From positions 203,116 to 267,115 of the forward strand of contig JBEEGH010000013.1 of the NCBI GenBank assembly GCA_041166745.1: 64,000 nt of DNA, written 5' to 3'. The stretch's first letter is position 1. Every line of letters starts with the position of its first letter. A program made the position numbers and the translations under genes. This document shows, piece after piece, positions 46,966 through 55,633 of the stretch. Below the pieces are notes generated by a model. That model made no database searches, was not told where the DNA came from, and saw only the letters and a list, made by a program, of their open reading frames with translations. This DNA comes from DASUCS01 sp041166745. GTDB lineage: Bacteria > Actinomycetota > Acidimicrobiia > Acidimicrobiales > JACDCH01.

Positions 46966-47792
46966 TCCTCGCGGTCGCGGCCGCGGGCATGGCCGTCGTC
47001 GGCGGTGTCCTGCTCGTACTCAGCGGTCTGCGGCGCGCGCCCGTCATCGTCGCGCGCGGCCGCCAGCGCGAGATACATATTGATGTCGAGCGCGCGGCCG
47101 CTGCCGCGGTTGTCGGTCTCGTCGTCGCCCTCGTGACCCGTTGGCCGGTCGCCGCGCTCGCGGCTGTGGGGGCGGGCTGGTACGTGCCGTTGCCCGGCCG
47201 TCGACGCGCGGGCCGCTATCTCGACGCCCGCACCGAAGCCATCGCGCTGTGGACCGAGATGCTGCGCGACGGCATCGGCACCGCCCGCGGCCTCGAAGGC
47301 GTGCTCGTCGCCACCGCCTCGTCGGCGCCGCTCCCGATTCGCGCCGAAGTGCAGCAGATGGCCCAGCGCCTCAGCTACGAACCGCTGGCGGTCGTGCTCC
47401 GCCAACTCGGCGACGACCTCGCCCATCCCATCGGCGACCTCGTCGTGACTGCACTGGAGCTGGCCAGCACCGCCGGCTCGCGCCATGTCCGCGCTGTGCT
47501 CGAGGATCTCGCGGCCGCGGCCTACACCGAAGCGAGCATGCACCGCCGTGTCGAGGTCGCCCGCCAACGGCCCCGCACCGCCATGCACACGGTCGCTGGC
47601 ATCGTCGCCGGCTTCGTCGCGCTGCTCCTCATTTTCTCCCAGGCCTATCTCGAGCCGTACTCGAGCGCGCTGGGCCAACTCGTCCTCGTCGTGGTCGCCG
47701 CCTACTGGGGTCTCGGCTTCTGGTGGATGGCGCGCATGAGTCGCATCACCACCACCGAGCGCTTCCTTGATGCCGCCGAGGTATCACGGTGA
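46962..47792 (+). CDS. TadB-like type II/IV pilus inner-membrane protein
   Basis: 276 residues from GTG 46962. The N-terminus has two membrane helices, then a cytoplasmic T2SSF-type region (LRDGIGTARGLEGVLVATAS, LASTAGSRHVRAVLEDLAAA) and two C-terminal membrane helices (VAGIVAGFVALLLIFSQAY, QLVLVVVAAYWGLGFWW). It forms the inner-membrane platform with TadC. Overlapping starts on both sides (GTGA with TadA, GTGA with TadC) show tight coupling. Confidence 0.85.
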   Translation: MILAVAAAGMAVVGGVLLVLSGLRRAPVIVARGRQREIHIDVERAAAAAVVGLVVALVTRWPVAALAAVGAGWYVPLPGRRRAGRYLDARTEAIALWTEMLRDGIGTARGLEGVLVATASSAPLPIRAEVQQMAQRLSYEPLAVVLRQLGDDLAHPIGDLVVTALELASTAGSRHVRAVLEDLAAAAYTEASMHRRVEVARQRPRTAMHTVAGIVAGFVALLLIFSQAYLEPYSSALGQLVLVVVAAYWGLGFWWMARMSRITTTERFLDAAEVSR

Positions 47793-48676
47793 CCGCGGCC
47801 GTGCTCGCCGGGCTCACCGTCGGCGCCGGGCTCGCGCTCATCGCCTCCGGATGGTCACCGGCCCACCAGCCCCTCGCCGTCGTACTCGCCCGCCTCGGGC
47901 AACAACGGGTGGAAGTCCGTTCCGTCGACGCCACCACCTTCGACGCTCGCGTCGGCGCCCGTGTTCGACGCCTGTCCATCATCGAACGCCGCCTCGATGC
48001 CATGCGCGCCGACCTGCGCGTCCTGCGTCGCAGCCCCGACGAACAAGCCGCGCAACTGGTCACCTACGCGCTCATCGGCCTGCTGTGGGGTCCGCTCGTC
48101 TCCGCCGGCATCCTGCTCGTCGGCGTGCCGCTACCGCTCGTCGTCCCCGCGTGGTTGGCAGTCGGTGGCGCCGCGTTCGGCGCGCTCATCCCACTGCGCG
48201 CCGTACGCCAACAGGCGACCGACGCGCGTCGCACGTTCATCCACGCGCTCGGCGCCTATTGCGACGTCACCGGCATGTGCCTTGCCGCCGGCCAAGGAGT
48301 CGACGGCGCGCTCACCCGCGCGGCCAACGCCGGCACGGGCTGGCCGTTCGCCGAGCTGCGGGGCGCGCTGCGCACCGGCTACCTGCGCGGCGAAGCACCG
48401 TGGGAGGCCATCAGCCGGCTCGGCACGGATCTCGCCATCGACGACCTCGTCGAGCTGGGTGCCACCATCGCCCTGGCCGGCGAAGAGGGCGCGGCGGTAC
48501 GCGAGACCGTGTCCTCCAAAGCCCGCTCCATGCGCGAACGCCTCGTCGCCGACGCGGAGCGCGACGCGGGCGCCACCACCGAACGCATGGGCATCCCCGC
48601 CACGATGCTCCTGTTCGGCTTCGTCTTCTTCCTCGGCTATCCCGCCATCGCCGTGCTGTTCGGCAACGCCCACTAA
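47789..48676 (+). CDS. TadC-like type II/IV pilus inner-membrane protein
   Basis: 295 residues from GTG 47789. Helices lie at both ends with T2SSF-type segments (DVTGMCLAAGQGVDGALTRA, IDDLVELGATIALAGEEGAA and MGIPATMLLFGFVFFLGYPA). It partners TadB in the membrane platform for pilin export. Stop to next start is 16 bases and contains AAAGGAG, the ribosome-binding site of the Flp pilin gene. Confidence 0.85.
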   Translation: MTAAVLAGLTVGAGLALIASGWSPAHQPLAVVLARLGQQRVEVRSVDATTFDARVGARVRRLSIIERRLDAMRADLRVLRRSPDEQAAQLVTYALIGLLWGPLVSAGILLVGVPLPLVVPAWLAVGGAAFGALIPLRAVRQQATDARRTFIHALGAYCDVTGMCLAAGQGVDGALTRAANAGTGWPFAELRGALRTGYLRGEAPWEAISRLGTDLAIDDLVELGATIALAGEEGAAVRETVSSKARSMRERLVADAERDAGATTERMGIPATMLLFGFVFFLGYPAIAVLFGNAH

Positions 48677-48692
48677 CCCCAAAGGAGAGCCT

Positions 48693-48878
48693 GTGCCCCT
48701 CATCGAAATGCTCCACCGTCTCGTCACCCGCTACCGGGCCAACCAAGTTGAACGCGACGCGGGCGCGACCGTGATCGAGACCGTCATCATCGCCGCTGGT
48801 TTCGCCGCGCTGGCTATCGCCGTCGTCGCCGCCATCGTGGTACTGGTCAACGGCAAGGTCGCCGGGATCTCGCTCTGA
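48693..48878 (+). CDS. Flp-type pilin
   Basis: 61 residues from GTG 48693 with AAAGGAG six bases upstream. A short basic N-terminus, then ERDAGATVIETVIIAAGFAA with Glu at the +5-like position of the hydrophobic helix, and a hydrophobic stretch to about residue 50, are as expected for a small Flp pilin after cleavage between Gly and Ala. No prepilin peptidase gene lies in the window. It is the major fibre candidate of this Tad locus. Confidence 0.78.
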   Translation: MPLIEMLHRLVTRYRANQVERDAGATVIETVIIAAGFAALAIAVVAAIVVLVNGKVAGISL

Positions 48879-48886
48879 ACGACCCG

Positions 48887-49273
48887 ATGCGCGCGCCGCG
48901 GCCCAGAGGGAGAGGCGATCACGGGTCGACCGTCGTCGAACTCGCGGTCGTGCTCCCGCTGATGATCCTGCTGTTGATGATGGTCATCGAGGCCGGCATC
49001 TACTTCCACACGCGCGCGGTCGTGGTCACGGCCGCACGCCATGGCCTCGACGGCGCCCGGGCCGAGAACGGTTCCACCGCCGACGGCACCGCATCGACGA
49101 ACCAGTTCCTCGACCAGGCGGCCGGCGGGCTGCGGACGCGCTCGGTGCAAGTGACCCGCACCGCCACCGACGCCACTGTCACCGTTTCCGGCGACGTCGT
49201 GTCGGTCCTGCCGCTGGTGCCGTTCGCCGTGGACGTCACCGTCACCGCCCCGGTGGAGCGGTTCCTGCCATGA
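48887..49273 (+). CDS. TadE-like pseudopilin
   Basis: 128 residues from ATG 48887. The N-terminal GSTVVELAVVLPLMILLLMM is a TadE-type prepilin-like helix with a conserved Glu; ARHGLDGARAENGSTADGTA and the C-terminal beta strands follow. Secreted after cleavage as a minor pilus component or initiation factor. Its stop overlaps the next start (ATGA). Confidence 0.78.
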   Translation: MRAPRPRGRGDHGSTVVELAVVLPLMILLLMMVIEAGIYFHTRAVVVTAARHGLDGARAENGSTADGTASTNQFLDQAAGGLRTRSVQVTRTATDATVTVSGDVVSVLPLVPFAVDVTVTAPVERFLP

Positions 49274-49674
49274 CGGCGCGCGGCGACCGGGGCTCGGTGA
49301 CGATCGAGCTCGTGCTGTTCGCGCCAGTGTTCGCGCTCTTGCTGGCGTTCGTCGTGCTCGCCGGACGGGTGCAAGCGGCGCGGGCCGACGTAGAGGGCGC
49401 GGCGCGCAGCGCGGCGCGCAGCATCACTCTGCCCCGCGACCTCGACGCTGGCACCGCCACGGCCGAAGGCGACGCTCGCGCATCGCTCCAGGTCGGCTCA
49501 GCCCTCTGCACAGAATTCGCCATGACTACCGACCGCACCCCGGATCAGGTGACGGTGCGGCTCAGCTGTGTCGTGGACCTCGCGTCCGCCGGTGCGCTCC
49601 CGGTGCCCGGCACCCTGACGGTGACAGGGCAAGCCACCGAGGTCATCGACCAGTACCGCGAGGCCTCCTCGTGA
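49270..49674 (+). CDS. TadE-family pilus protein
   Basis: 134 residues from ATG 49270. The N-terminal helix is GSVTIELVLFAPVFALLLAF with the Glu of the family; the rest is a small secreted domain with ADVEGAARSAARSITLPRD and two Cys (ALCTEF, RLSCVV) that may form a disulfide. A second TadE-type minor pilin. ATGA/GTGA overlaps with both neighbours indicate co-translation. Confidence 0.78.
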   Translation: MTARGDRGSVTIELVLFAPVFALLLAFVVLAGRVQAARADVEGAARSAARSITLPRDLDAGTATAEGDARASLQVGSALCTEFAMTTDRTPDQVTVRLSCVVDLASAGALPVPGTLTVTGQATEVIDQYREASS

Positions 49675-50072
49675 ACACCACCCGACGAGGCGACGATCGC
49701 GGGGTCGTCACCGTGTGGTCCGTTGTCGTGGTGGCCGCCTGCGTCGTCATGATCGGCCTCGTCCTCGACGGCGGCGTCATCCTCCGCGGGCGCAGCGACG
49801 CCTACAGCCTGGCCGCCGAAGCCGCTCGGGCCGGCGCTCAGCAACTCGACCAGAACGCGGCCGCGCAGGGCAACGTCGCCCTCGACCCGAACGCGGCGCG
49901 CACCGCTGCCCTCACGTTTCTCGTCGACCGCGGCGCGACCGGCGACGTGACCGTCACCGCCAACACCATCACCGTCACCACCCACCGCACTGTCGCGCTG
50001 CAGATCCTGCGACCGGCCTCCATCACCGTGACCGCGACCGCGACCGTCGCGGCGCGCACCGGAGGCCCGTGA
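49671..50072 (+). CDS. TadG-like pilus protein (short form)
   Basis: 133 residues from GTG 49671. The N-terminal hydrophobic segment RGVVTVWSVVVVAACVVMIG, then GGVILRGRSDAYSLAAEAAR and a small beta-rich domain, matches the TadG/Flp-pilus-assembly N-terminal domain without the large von Willebrand region of full TadG. Probably tethered to the membrane with its domain outside. GTG start overlaps the preceding stop. Confidence 0.72.
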   Translation: MNTTRRGDDRGVVTVWSVVVVAACVVMIGLVLDGGVILRGRSDAYSLAAEAARAGAQQLDQNAAAQGNVALDPNAARTAALTFLVDRGATGDVTVTANTITVTTHRTVALQILRPASITVTATATVAARTGGP

Positions 50073-50073
50073 C

Positions 50074-52902
50074 GTGCGACTGGTCCGCGCCGCGACAGCC
50101 GCCGTCGTCCTCGTTGTTGTCATCGTCGGACTCCCCGCCGCGCTCCTACACGTCGGGCACTGGCCCATCACCGGACTGCCCACCAGCGAACAATGGCGCG
50201 ACCTCCCCAACACCGCGCTGACCGACACCGCCGTCTACGGCGCCCTCACCGTCGCCGCCTGGCTGGTGTGGGCGCTGTTCACCGCGTCCGCCGTCGCCGA
50301 GCTGGCCGCCGAGTTCACCGGACGCCAACCCCGGTCGGTTCCCTTGGCCGGACCTCTGCAACTCGGCGCGCGCCAACTGGTCGCCGCGGTCCTCATGGCC
50401 GTCGCCGTCACCGGACCCTTCGCCCGCCACGCCGCCGCCATCCCGCTCCCACCGCGCGCCGCCGCCCCGATCGCCGCAGCAACCGCGACCCGTAACAGTC
50501 ATCCCACCGAGACCCGCGCACCGCCCCCAACCATCGCGTCAGCTCCGGCAACGATCACCGTCGCCGTGGGCGACAACCCCTGGGATCTCGCCGAACAACA
50601 CCTCGGCGACGGCATGCGCTGGCACGAGCTCTACGACCTCAACCGCGGCGCACCCCAACCCGACGGACGAGCCTGGACCGTCCCCGATCAAATCGAGGCC
50701 GGCTGGATCCTTCAGCTGCCCCCGAGCAACCAGCCCAACGCGAACGTCGCGTCCGGCATCGTCACGGTGCAGCCGGGAGACACGCTGTCGGAGATCGCGC
50801 AGGACGAACTCGGCGACGCCAACGACTATCCGGAGCTGTTCGCCGTCAACGAGGGCGTCGCGCAACCAGACGGCGACACCCTCCGCGATCCTGACCTGAT
50901 CCGCCCCGGTTGGATCCTCACCGTCCCCGGCGCAGCGCCCGCCCTGCCGGTCGAACCGACTCCGGCACCGCCGGCCCCCGACACACCCATCGCCCCCGCG
51001 TCACCGGCACCGATCAGTGCACCCCCGACGACCGTCAACGGCAACAACGCCGCCGCGCCCCGCGCGCCGATCGCCGGGAACGGAAGCGCCGCTCGAGACG
51101 ACCCGGGCGGGATCTTCGACGCCGGCCGTCTCGGCGTCGCCGGAGCGATCCTTTCCGCGGGACTCGCCGCAGTCATCCGCCGCCGCCGCCGCCGACAGCA
51201 GCAGCAACGCCGACCCGGACGGCGGCTCACCCCGCTGCCCCCGACCGACGGCGTGACCGCGGAGCTGGTCGCCGGGGATGACACGCTGGCGCGCCGCGTT
51301 CTCGCCACTCTCCAGCTCCTCGCCGCCGATGGTGCCGCCGGGTCGAACGTCTCGGTGCCGCGGTTGGTGCACGTGCACGACGAGCACGTCGAGGTTCTCC
51401 TCACCGAACCGACCGTCGCGGTCGCTGATGGGTGGGAAGGGAGCGGCGGCGGTCGAATCTGGACCCACCCGTTGATCGACGAATCCGTCCTCACCGATGA
51501 GGGAAACGAGACCCCGCTGTTGCCCGCGCTCACGACCATCGGCGCGCTCGACGATGGCGGCTTTCTCGTGAACCTCGAAGCCGAGGCGGTCATCGGCATC
51601 ACCGGCGACCCGACATCGGTCGCCGATCTTGCCGCCAGCATGGTGCACGAACAGGCCACCAACCCGCTGGCGACGACGCACTCGGTGTACACCGTCGGCC
51701 TGCCGGCGGCGCACGCCGCGCTCGGCGTACGCGGCGCCGCCGACGTAGCCGCCGCGCTGGCCGACGTGACCGCGCAGACCGACGCCATCGAGGCGGCGAT
51801 GACCGAGGCCGACGCGGCAACCGTGCTCGACCTGCGAGCCGGCTCGCAGCACGAACCCTGGGGTCCCGTCGTCGTGTTCATCACCGCGGCGGCTATCGCC
51901 GCCGACCCGGAATCGTTCGACCAGTTGACCCGGATCGCCCGCCGCCGCGCCGGAGTCGCGGTGGTGGCCGTTGGCGTCCTGCCGGTCGACGCCACCGAGA
52001 TCACCACCACGGCCGACACCTTGACCGTCCCCGCGCTGGGGCTGCGCTGCACCCCGCAACACCTCGACACAACGGCAGTCACCGGCATTGCCAAGCTGCT
52101 CGACGCCACCGACCCGGCATACCCCGACCAGCCCGCGCCCGACGACGAAACCCTCCTCACCACCCCCGAGCGCGTCGACGACGGGAATTCGCAAGACAAC
52201 CCGCCGACCGTGTTCGTGCTCGGCGCCGTCCGCGTGGAACACCCGGGCGGGCTCACTCCCCAGCAGGCCGCCATGCTGTCGTTCCTCGCGGTCAACGGTC
52301 CCGCGACCGCCGACGCGCTGCAGCACGCGGTGTGGGCGGGCCGTCGACCGGCCAAGAAACGGTTCGCCAACGCCATCCACGAGCTACGCCGCATCGTCGG
52401 CACCGACCACCTCCCCCCCTCGGCGGACGGCCGCTACCGGCTCGTCGGTCTGGCCAGCGACCTCGACCTCCTCGAGCAGCGGCTGGCGACGGCGCGCACC
52501 GCGGACGCGCCGTCCGCGGCGTTGCGGAGCGCGCTCGAACTGGTCACCGGACCGCCGCTGACCTACGAGGGGCGTCACCGCCAGCACTACACCTGGGTCG
52601 ATTTCGGCAACCACGCCAGCCGGCTCGAAGCGATCATCGGCGACGCCGCCCACGAACTCAGCACCACCGCATGCGAATCGGGCGACACGTCGACCGCGGA
52701 ATGGGCGGCACGACAAGGACTATTCGCCAGCCCCACGAATGAGACCCTCGTCGGTGACCTGATCGCCGCGCACGTCGCGGCCGGCGACCGCAGCACCGCA
52801 ACCAAGGTGCTCACGGAATACGAAGGAGCGCTCGACGACATGGGCGCGGGGGAACCTCCAGCGCACTTCTACGAGCTACTCGATCAATCTCAGGCGTCAT
52901 GA
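50074..52902 (+). CDS. Large membrane protein with LysM domains and a C-terminal BTAD domain
   Basis: 942 residues from GTG 50074. N-terminal membrane helices (about residues 5-25, 50-80 and 95-115) precede two LysM repeats (about 163-218: GDNPWDLAEQHLGDGMRWHE; about 228-285: GDTLSEIAQDELGDANDYPE), a Pro-rich linker, and another helix near 350-370 with a basic stop (RRRRRRQQQQR). The last 230 residues form a winged-helix plus BTAD pattern (LTPQQAAMLSFLAVNGPATA, RFANAIHELRRIVGTDHLPP, then a TPR-like BTAD). The LysM repeats should bind peptidoglycan outside while the BTAD part faces the cytosol, so wall contact could be sensed and passed to transcription. It ends the Tad operon. Confidence 0.8.
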   Translation: MRLVRAATAAVVLVVVIVGLPAALLHVGHWPITGLPTSEQWRDLPNTALTDTAVYGALTVAAWLVWALFTASAVAELAAEFTGRQPRSVPLAGPLQLGARQLVAAVLMAVAVTGPFARHAAAIPLPPRAAAPIAAATATRNSHPTETRAPPPTIASAPATITVAVGDNPWDLAEQHLGDGMRWHELYDLNRGAPQPDGRAWTVPDQIEAGWILQLPPSNQPNANVASGIVTVQPGDTLSEIAQDELGDANDYPELFAVNEGVAQPDGDTLRDPDLIRPGWILTVPGAAPALPVEPTPAPPAPDTPIAPASPAPISAPPTTVNGNNAAAPRAPIAGNGSAARDDPGGIFDAGRLGVAGAILSAGLAAVIRRRRRRQQQQRRPGRRLTPLPPTDGVTAELVAGDDTLARRVLATLQLLAADGAAGSNVSVPRLVHVHDEHVEVLLTEPTVAVADGWEGSGGGRIWTHPLIDESVLTDEGNETPLLPALTTIGALDDGGFLVNLEAEAVIGITGDPTSVADLAASMVHEQATNPLATTHSVYTVGLPAAHAALGVRGAADVAAALADVTAQTDAIEAAMTEADAATVLDLRAGSQHEPWGPVVVFITAAAIAADPESFDQLTRIARRRAGVAVVAVGVLPVDATEITTTADTLTVPALGLRCTPQHLDTTAVTGIAKLLDATDPAYPDQPAPDDETLLTTPERVDDGNSQDNPPTVFVLGAVRVEHPGGLTPQQAAMLSFLAVNGPATADALQHAVWAGRRPAKKRFANAIHELRRIVGTDHLPPSADGRYRLVGLASDLDLLEQRLATARTADAPSAALRSALELVTGPPLTYEGRHRQHYTWVDFGNHASRLEAIIGDAAHELSTTACESGDTSTAEWAARQGLFASPTNETLVGDLIAAHVAAGDRSTATKVLTEYEGALDDMGAGEPPAHFYELLDQSQAS

Positions 52903-52922
52903 CGGACCAAGGAGGTATCGAT

Positions 52923-53333
52923 GTGTCTCACGTCAATGACAACTCAGTGTTTCGCCTGCCGACAACATCTCACGCAGTTGTTCACGCCGGCCTCGCCTAC
53001 GTGTCGGGGGTAGTCGCGTCCTCGGGAGACTCGTTCGAGCTGATTGGCACTGGCATCGCCGCAGAAACCGCCCAAGCCATCATCAATGTGGAAACGATTC
53101 TGCGGGCGTGCGGCTCCTCGCTGGAAGACCTGGTGAAGGTGACCGTGTTCCTCGACGACGTCAGCAGCTTTCTCGACATGGAACACGCCTACGGACTGCT
53201 CATCACGAGTCGACCGGCCCGAACAACCGTCTACGTCTCTCAACTTCCACTCGGTGCCGCGATCGAGATCGACGCCATCGGCGCCATCTCATCCGCATCG
53301 GGTGTCCAACGCGACACACGAGCTTCGTCGTGA
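52923..53333 (+). CDS. RidA/YjgF-family protein
   Basis: 136 residues from GTG 52923, preferred because AAGGAGG lies about seven bases upstream; an ATG at 52899 overlaps the LysM-BTAD stop by ATGA. RidA features are present: HAGLAYVSGVVASSGDS, NVETILRACGSSLEDLVKVT, VFLDDVSSFLDME and PARTTVYVSQLPLGAAIEID (the Arg that contacts imine carboxylate). RidA proteins hydrolyse reactive enamine/imines. It is unusual at the end of a pilus operon. It may be a metabolic passenger of the mobile element. Confidence 0.85.
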   Translation: MSHVNDNSVFRLPTTSHAVVHAGLAYVSGVVASSGDSFELIGTGIAAETAQAIINVETILRACGSSLEDLVKVTVFLDDVSSFLDMEHAYGLLITSRPARTTVYVSQLPLGAAIEIDAIGAISSASGVQRDTRASS

Positions 53334-53466
53334 CCCCAACGTCGTCTCAGAGTTGGAGACATGTCCCTGCATGACTGGTGGCGAGGACACGCACACTGCT
53401 AGTGGACTGCGACGGTGACCGTCATCGCCCCGTTCCGATCACTAGTGCTCATGGAGGTGTCTGCCG

Positions 53467-54312
53467 ATGTCTACGCCTGATCGACAGCGTTCGGCTGCTG
53501 GATTGAACGCTGCGGTGTCGCGACCCGCGGAGTGGCGGGAAACAGTCGTAGCCGAACTTCGACACGCAGTGGAGCGATTCACCAATGTTGCTCGGCGGTT
53601 GGGTGCGGCTACACCGATTTCCTCGACGCCCCCCTGGCTAGCGCACGATGTCGTTGCACACATCGCCGCCGAAGTACCGCGTTACATCGCTGGAGTCCGC
53701 GGGCACGCCGAGCCTGCGTCTGATCGAAATGCGGTCGTGGCCTTCAACGAGGAGGCCATCGCGCAGCGACGCGACATCGCCATGGACGTGCTTCTCGACC
53801 AGATCCACCATGACGCCTACGAGCTCGCCGACGAGGTCGCGGGATTGCGGGAGAAGCAGCAGGACGTCCTCTTCGACGGTGGTGCCACTGTCCGTGGCGA
53901 CATCACGCTCGCCCTCCTATTGGGCGAGCTACTCCTGCACGGGTGGGACCTCGCTCGCGAAGCGCGCGTTCCATGGACCTTCACGCCGCAAGAGGCCAGC
54001 CTGCTTCTCGATGGCGGTGTAGCCGTGATGCCGGGCTGGACGACACCAAAGGGTCGGCGGCACTCGGGCACATACGAGGTCCGCGTCCGAGGTGGAACGA
54101 GGGTCCGCTTCTCCTTCGACAACGGCCATGTTCGCCTGGCCGGGGCCGAAGAGAGGCCGGACGTCCTAATGTCGGGGACGCCTGACGCGATCGCTCTCAC
54201 GTCGTATGGACGTCGGTCGCCGATCCTCTTCGCTCTGACGGGCAGAATGCTCGTGTACGGGCGTCGTCCGTGGCGAGGCCTCATCCTTCCCACGCTCGTT
54301 CAGGCTCCTTGA
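53467..54312 (+). CDS. MDMPI-N / SCP2-like domain protein
   Basis: 281 residues from ATG 53467. N-terminal DinB-type domain (about residues 20-165): PPWLAHDVVAHIAAEVPRYI and GELLLHGWDLAREARVPW hold the His/His-x-x-Asp pattern. The C-terminus (about 190-275) resembles an SCP2 sterol-carrier-like domain: VRFSFDNGHVRLAGAEERPD, ALTSYGRRSPILFALTGRML. Combined MDMPI-SCP2 proteins bind hydrophobic ligands and a mycothiol-type cofactor. It stands alone, 133 bases after RidA, convergent with the wall-hydrolase gene. Role in the island unknown. Confidence 0.76.
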   Translation: MSTPDRQRSAAGLNAAVSRPAEWRETVVAELRHAVERFTNVARRLGAATPISSTPPWLAHDVVAHIAAEVPRYIAGVRGHAEPASDRNAVVAFNEEAIAQRRDIAMDVLLDQIHHDAYELADEVAGLREKQQDVLFDGGATVRGDITLALLLGELLLHGWDLAREARVPWTFTPQEASLLLDGGVAVMPGWTTPKGRRHSGTYEVRVRGGTRVRFSFDNGHVRLAGAEERPDVLMSGTPDAIALTSYGRRSPILFALTGRMLVYGRRPWRGLILPTLVQAP

Positions 54313-54374
54313 CGTCGGAGCCGGTGAACCGGTGGTCGGGTCAGCGGCCTCTAATCCGCGTCCCGCTCAAGCCT

Positions 54375-55454
54375 TCATCCACTGAAATTGCGGAACGCTT
54401 GGCGGTACCCGACATGAATGTGATTGGTGTGGAACGCGTCGGTGAACACGCCCGGTTCGCCGGTGTTCACGGGTCCGCCGATCTCGTCAGGGCGGGACGG
54501 TGACGGGAGCGCGGCGAGCTCGTGCATCACCTCGATCGCCACCGGGTTCGACGCAGAGACGGGCGTACCGTCGATGACGGCGATGTCGACGGCGCGTCCG
54601 TAGTAGTGGTTGGACACCGTGCAGCCGGGCACGTCGGGTTGGTCGTCGATGCACCGGGAGTGTCCGGTGATGAGCGCGGTGATGGTGATGCGATGCTGGC
54701 CGGCGAACGCGACGAGCAGTTGCAGAATACGGGCGTCGATGCGCGCGGCGGCGATGTCGTCGCGGCCACCGGGGTAGATGTCGAGGTTCGCGTTGGCCAA
54801 CACCTGCGCCGGTGACGGCACCGGCCCGATCACCAACGCGGTACCCACCGCCGAGTAGATCGCCGCCCATGCGAGTACTTCGTCGATGTAGGCGTCGCTG
54901 TTGTTGTAGCGGCGGACGGCGGCGCGTTCGTCGGTGATCTGGTGTTCGGTGCCGCAGAGATGGTTGGCGGCGGTGGCGACGGCGTCACCGATGTTGTGGG
55001 GGTCGAGCCGGCCGTCGCTGTTGCCGTCCACCGCCCACGCCTCGAAGGTGCCAGGTAGAAACTGCATCGGACCGAGCGCTTGTTGCCACGGTCCGGACAG
55101 GCCCCATTGTCCGGCCCAGCGTCCGACGGGTATCGGGGTGGTGTTGCCGCCGACGCCGGTGCCGTCGAGCGGCGGCCCCAGAATGAAGGGCAGCACTTCG
55201 CCGTCGGGTTGCACGCTGGCGCCGCCGGTGGTGCCGTGACCGGACTCGACCTTGCCGATCCCGGCCAGCAGCGCCCACCGCATCCCGGGGCACGCGCTGC
55301 CCCAATGCAGGTACGCGGCGAGCACGGCCGACGGGATCTCGCTGGCAGCGGCCGACGGTGACGCGGCCGGCTGGTCGCCGGGGGCGAAGGCGAGCGGGAT
55401 CGCCAAGAGCAGGGTGAGCAGCGCGGCGGTGGCGCCGATGAGTGTGTGTCGCAT
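54375..55454 (-). CDS. Bifunctional wall hydrolase: lytic transglycosylase plus M15-type peptidase domain
   Basis: 359 residues from ATG 55454. A signal-anchor helix (TLIGATAALLTLLLAIPLAF) is followed by an SLT-type lytic transglycosylase (about residues 40-205; catalytic Glu in AGIGKVESGHG, ALGPMQFLPGTFEAW) and a C-terminal D-alanyl-D-alanine-peptidase-like domain (about 240-359) with SNHYYGRAVDIAVID (S-x-H-x-x-G-x-A-x-D) and HTNHIHVGY (HxH zinc ligands). Such enzymes open the wall for conjugation machines. It is divergent from the T4SS operon, 180 bases upstream of its first gene. Confidence 0.85.
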   Translation of the reverse strand: MRHTLIGATAALLTLLLAIPLAFAPGDQPAASPSAAASEIPSAVLAAYLHWGSACPGMRWALLAGIGKVESGHGTTGGASVQPDGEVLPFILGPPLDGTGVGGNTTPIPVGRWAGQWGLSGPWQQALGPMQFLPGTFEAWAVDGNSDGRLDPHNIGDAVATAANHLCGTEHQITDERAAVRRYNNSDAYIDEVLAWAAIYSAVGTALVIGPVPSPAQVLANANLDIYPGGRDDIAAARIDARILQLLVAFAGQHRITITALITGHSRCIDDQPDVPGCTVSNHYYGRAVDIAVIDGTPVSASNPVAIEVMHELAALPSPSRPDEIGGPVNTGEPGVFTDAFHTNHIHVGYRQAFRNFSG

Positions 55455-55633
55455 CGTGGTACCGCACGCCCCGCGCGCTGGGTGAAGCGACATTTGATGT
55501 CGCCGCGGCCCGGTTGGAGGGCTTGCGTGTCCTGCGACTTCCACTCGTCCGTCAGGACCACCGTGATCCCTCGACCGTCGCCACCGCGCGGCGCGAGAAG
55601 GGCCGCTCCTTTTTGGTTGATGGAGGTCAGTTG

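Noticed and set aside
50826..52403. Minus-strand frame of 525 codons inside the LysM-BTAD gene
   Set aside because: Ser/Ala/Thr-rich antisense frame without motifs; the plus-strand protein has clear LysM and BTAD patterns.
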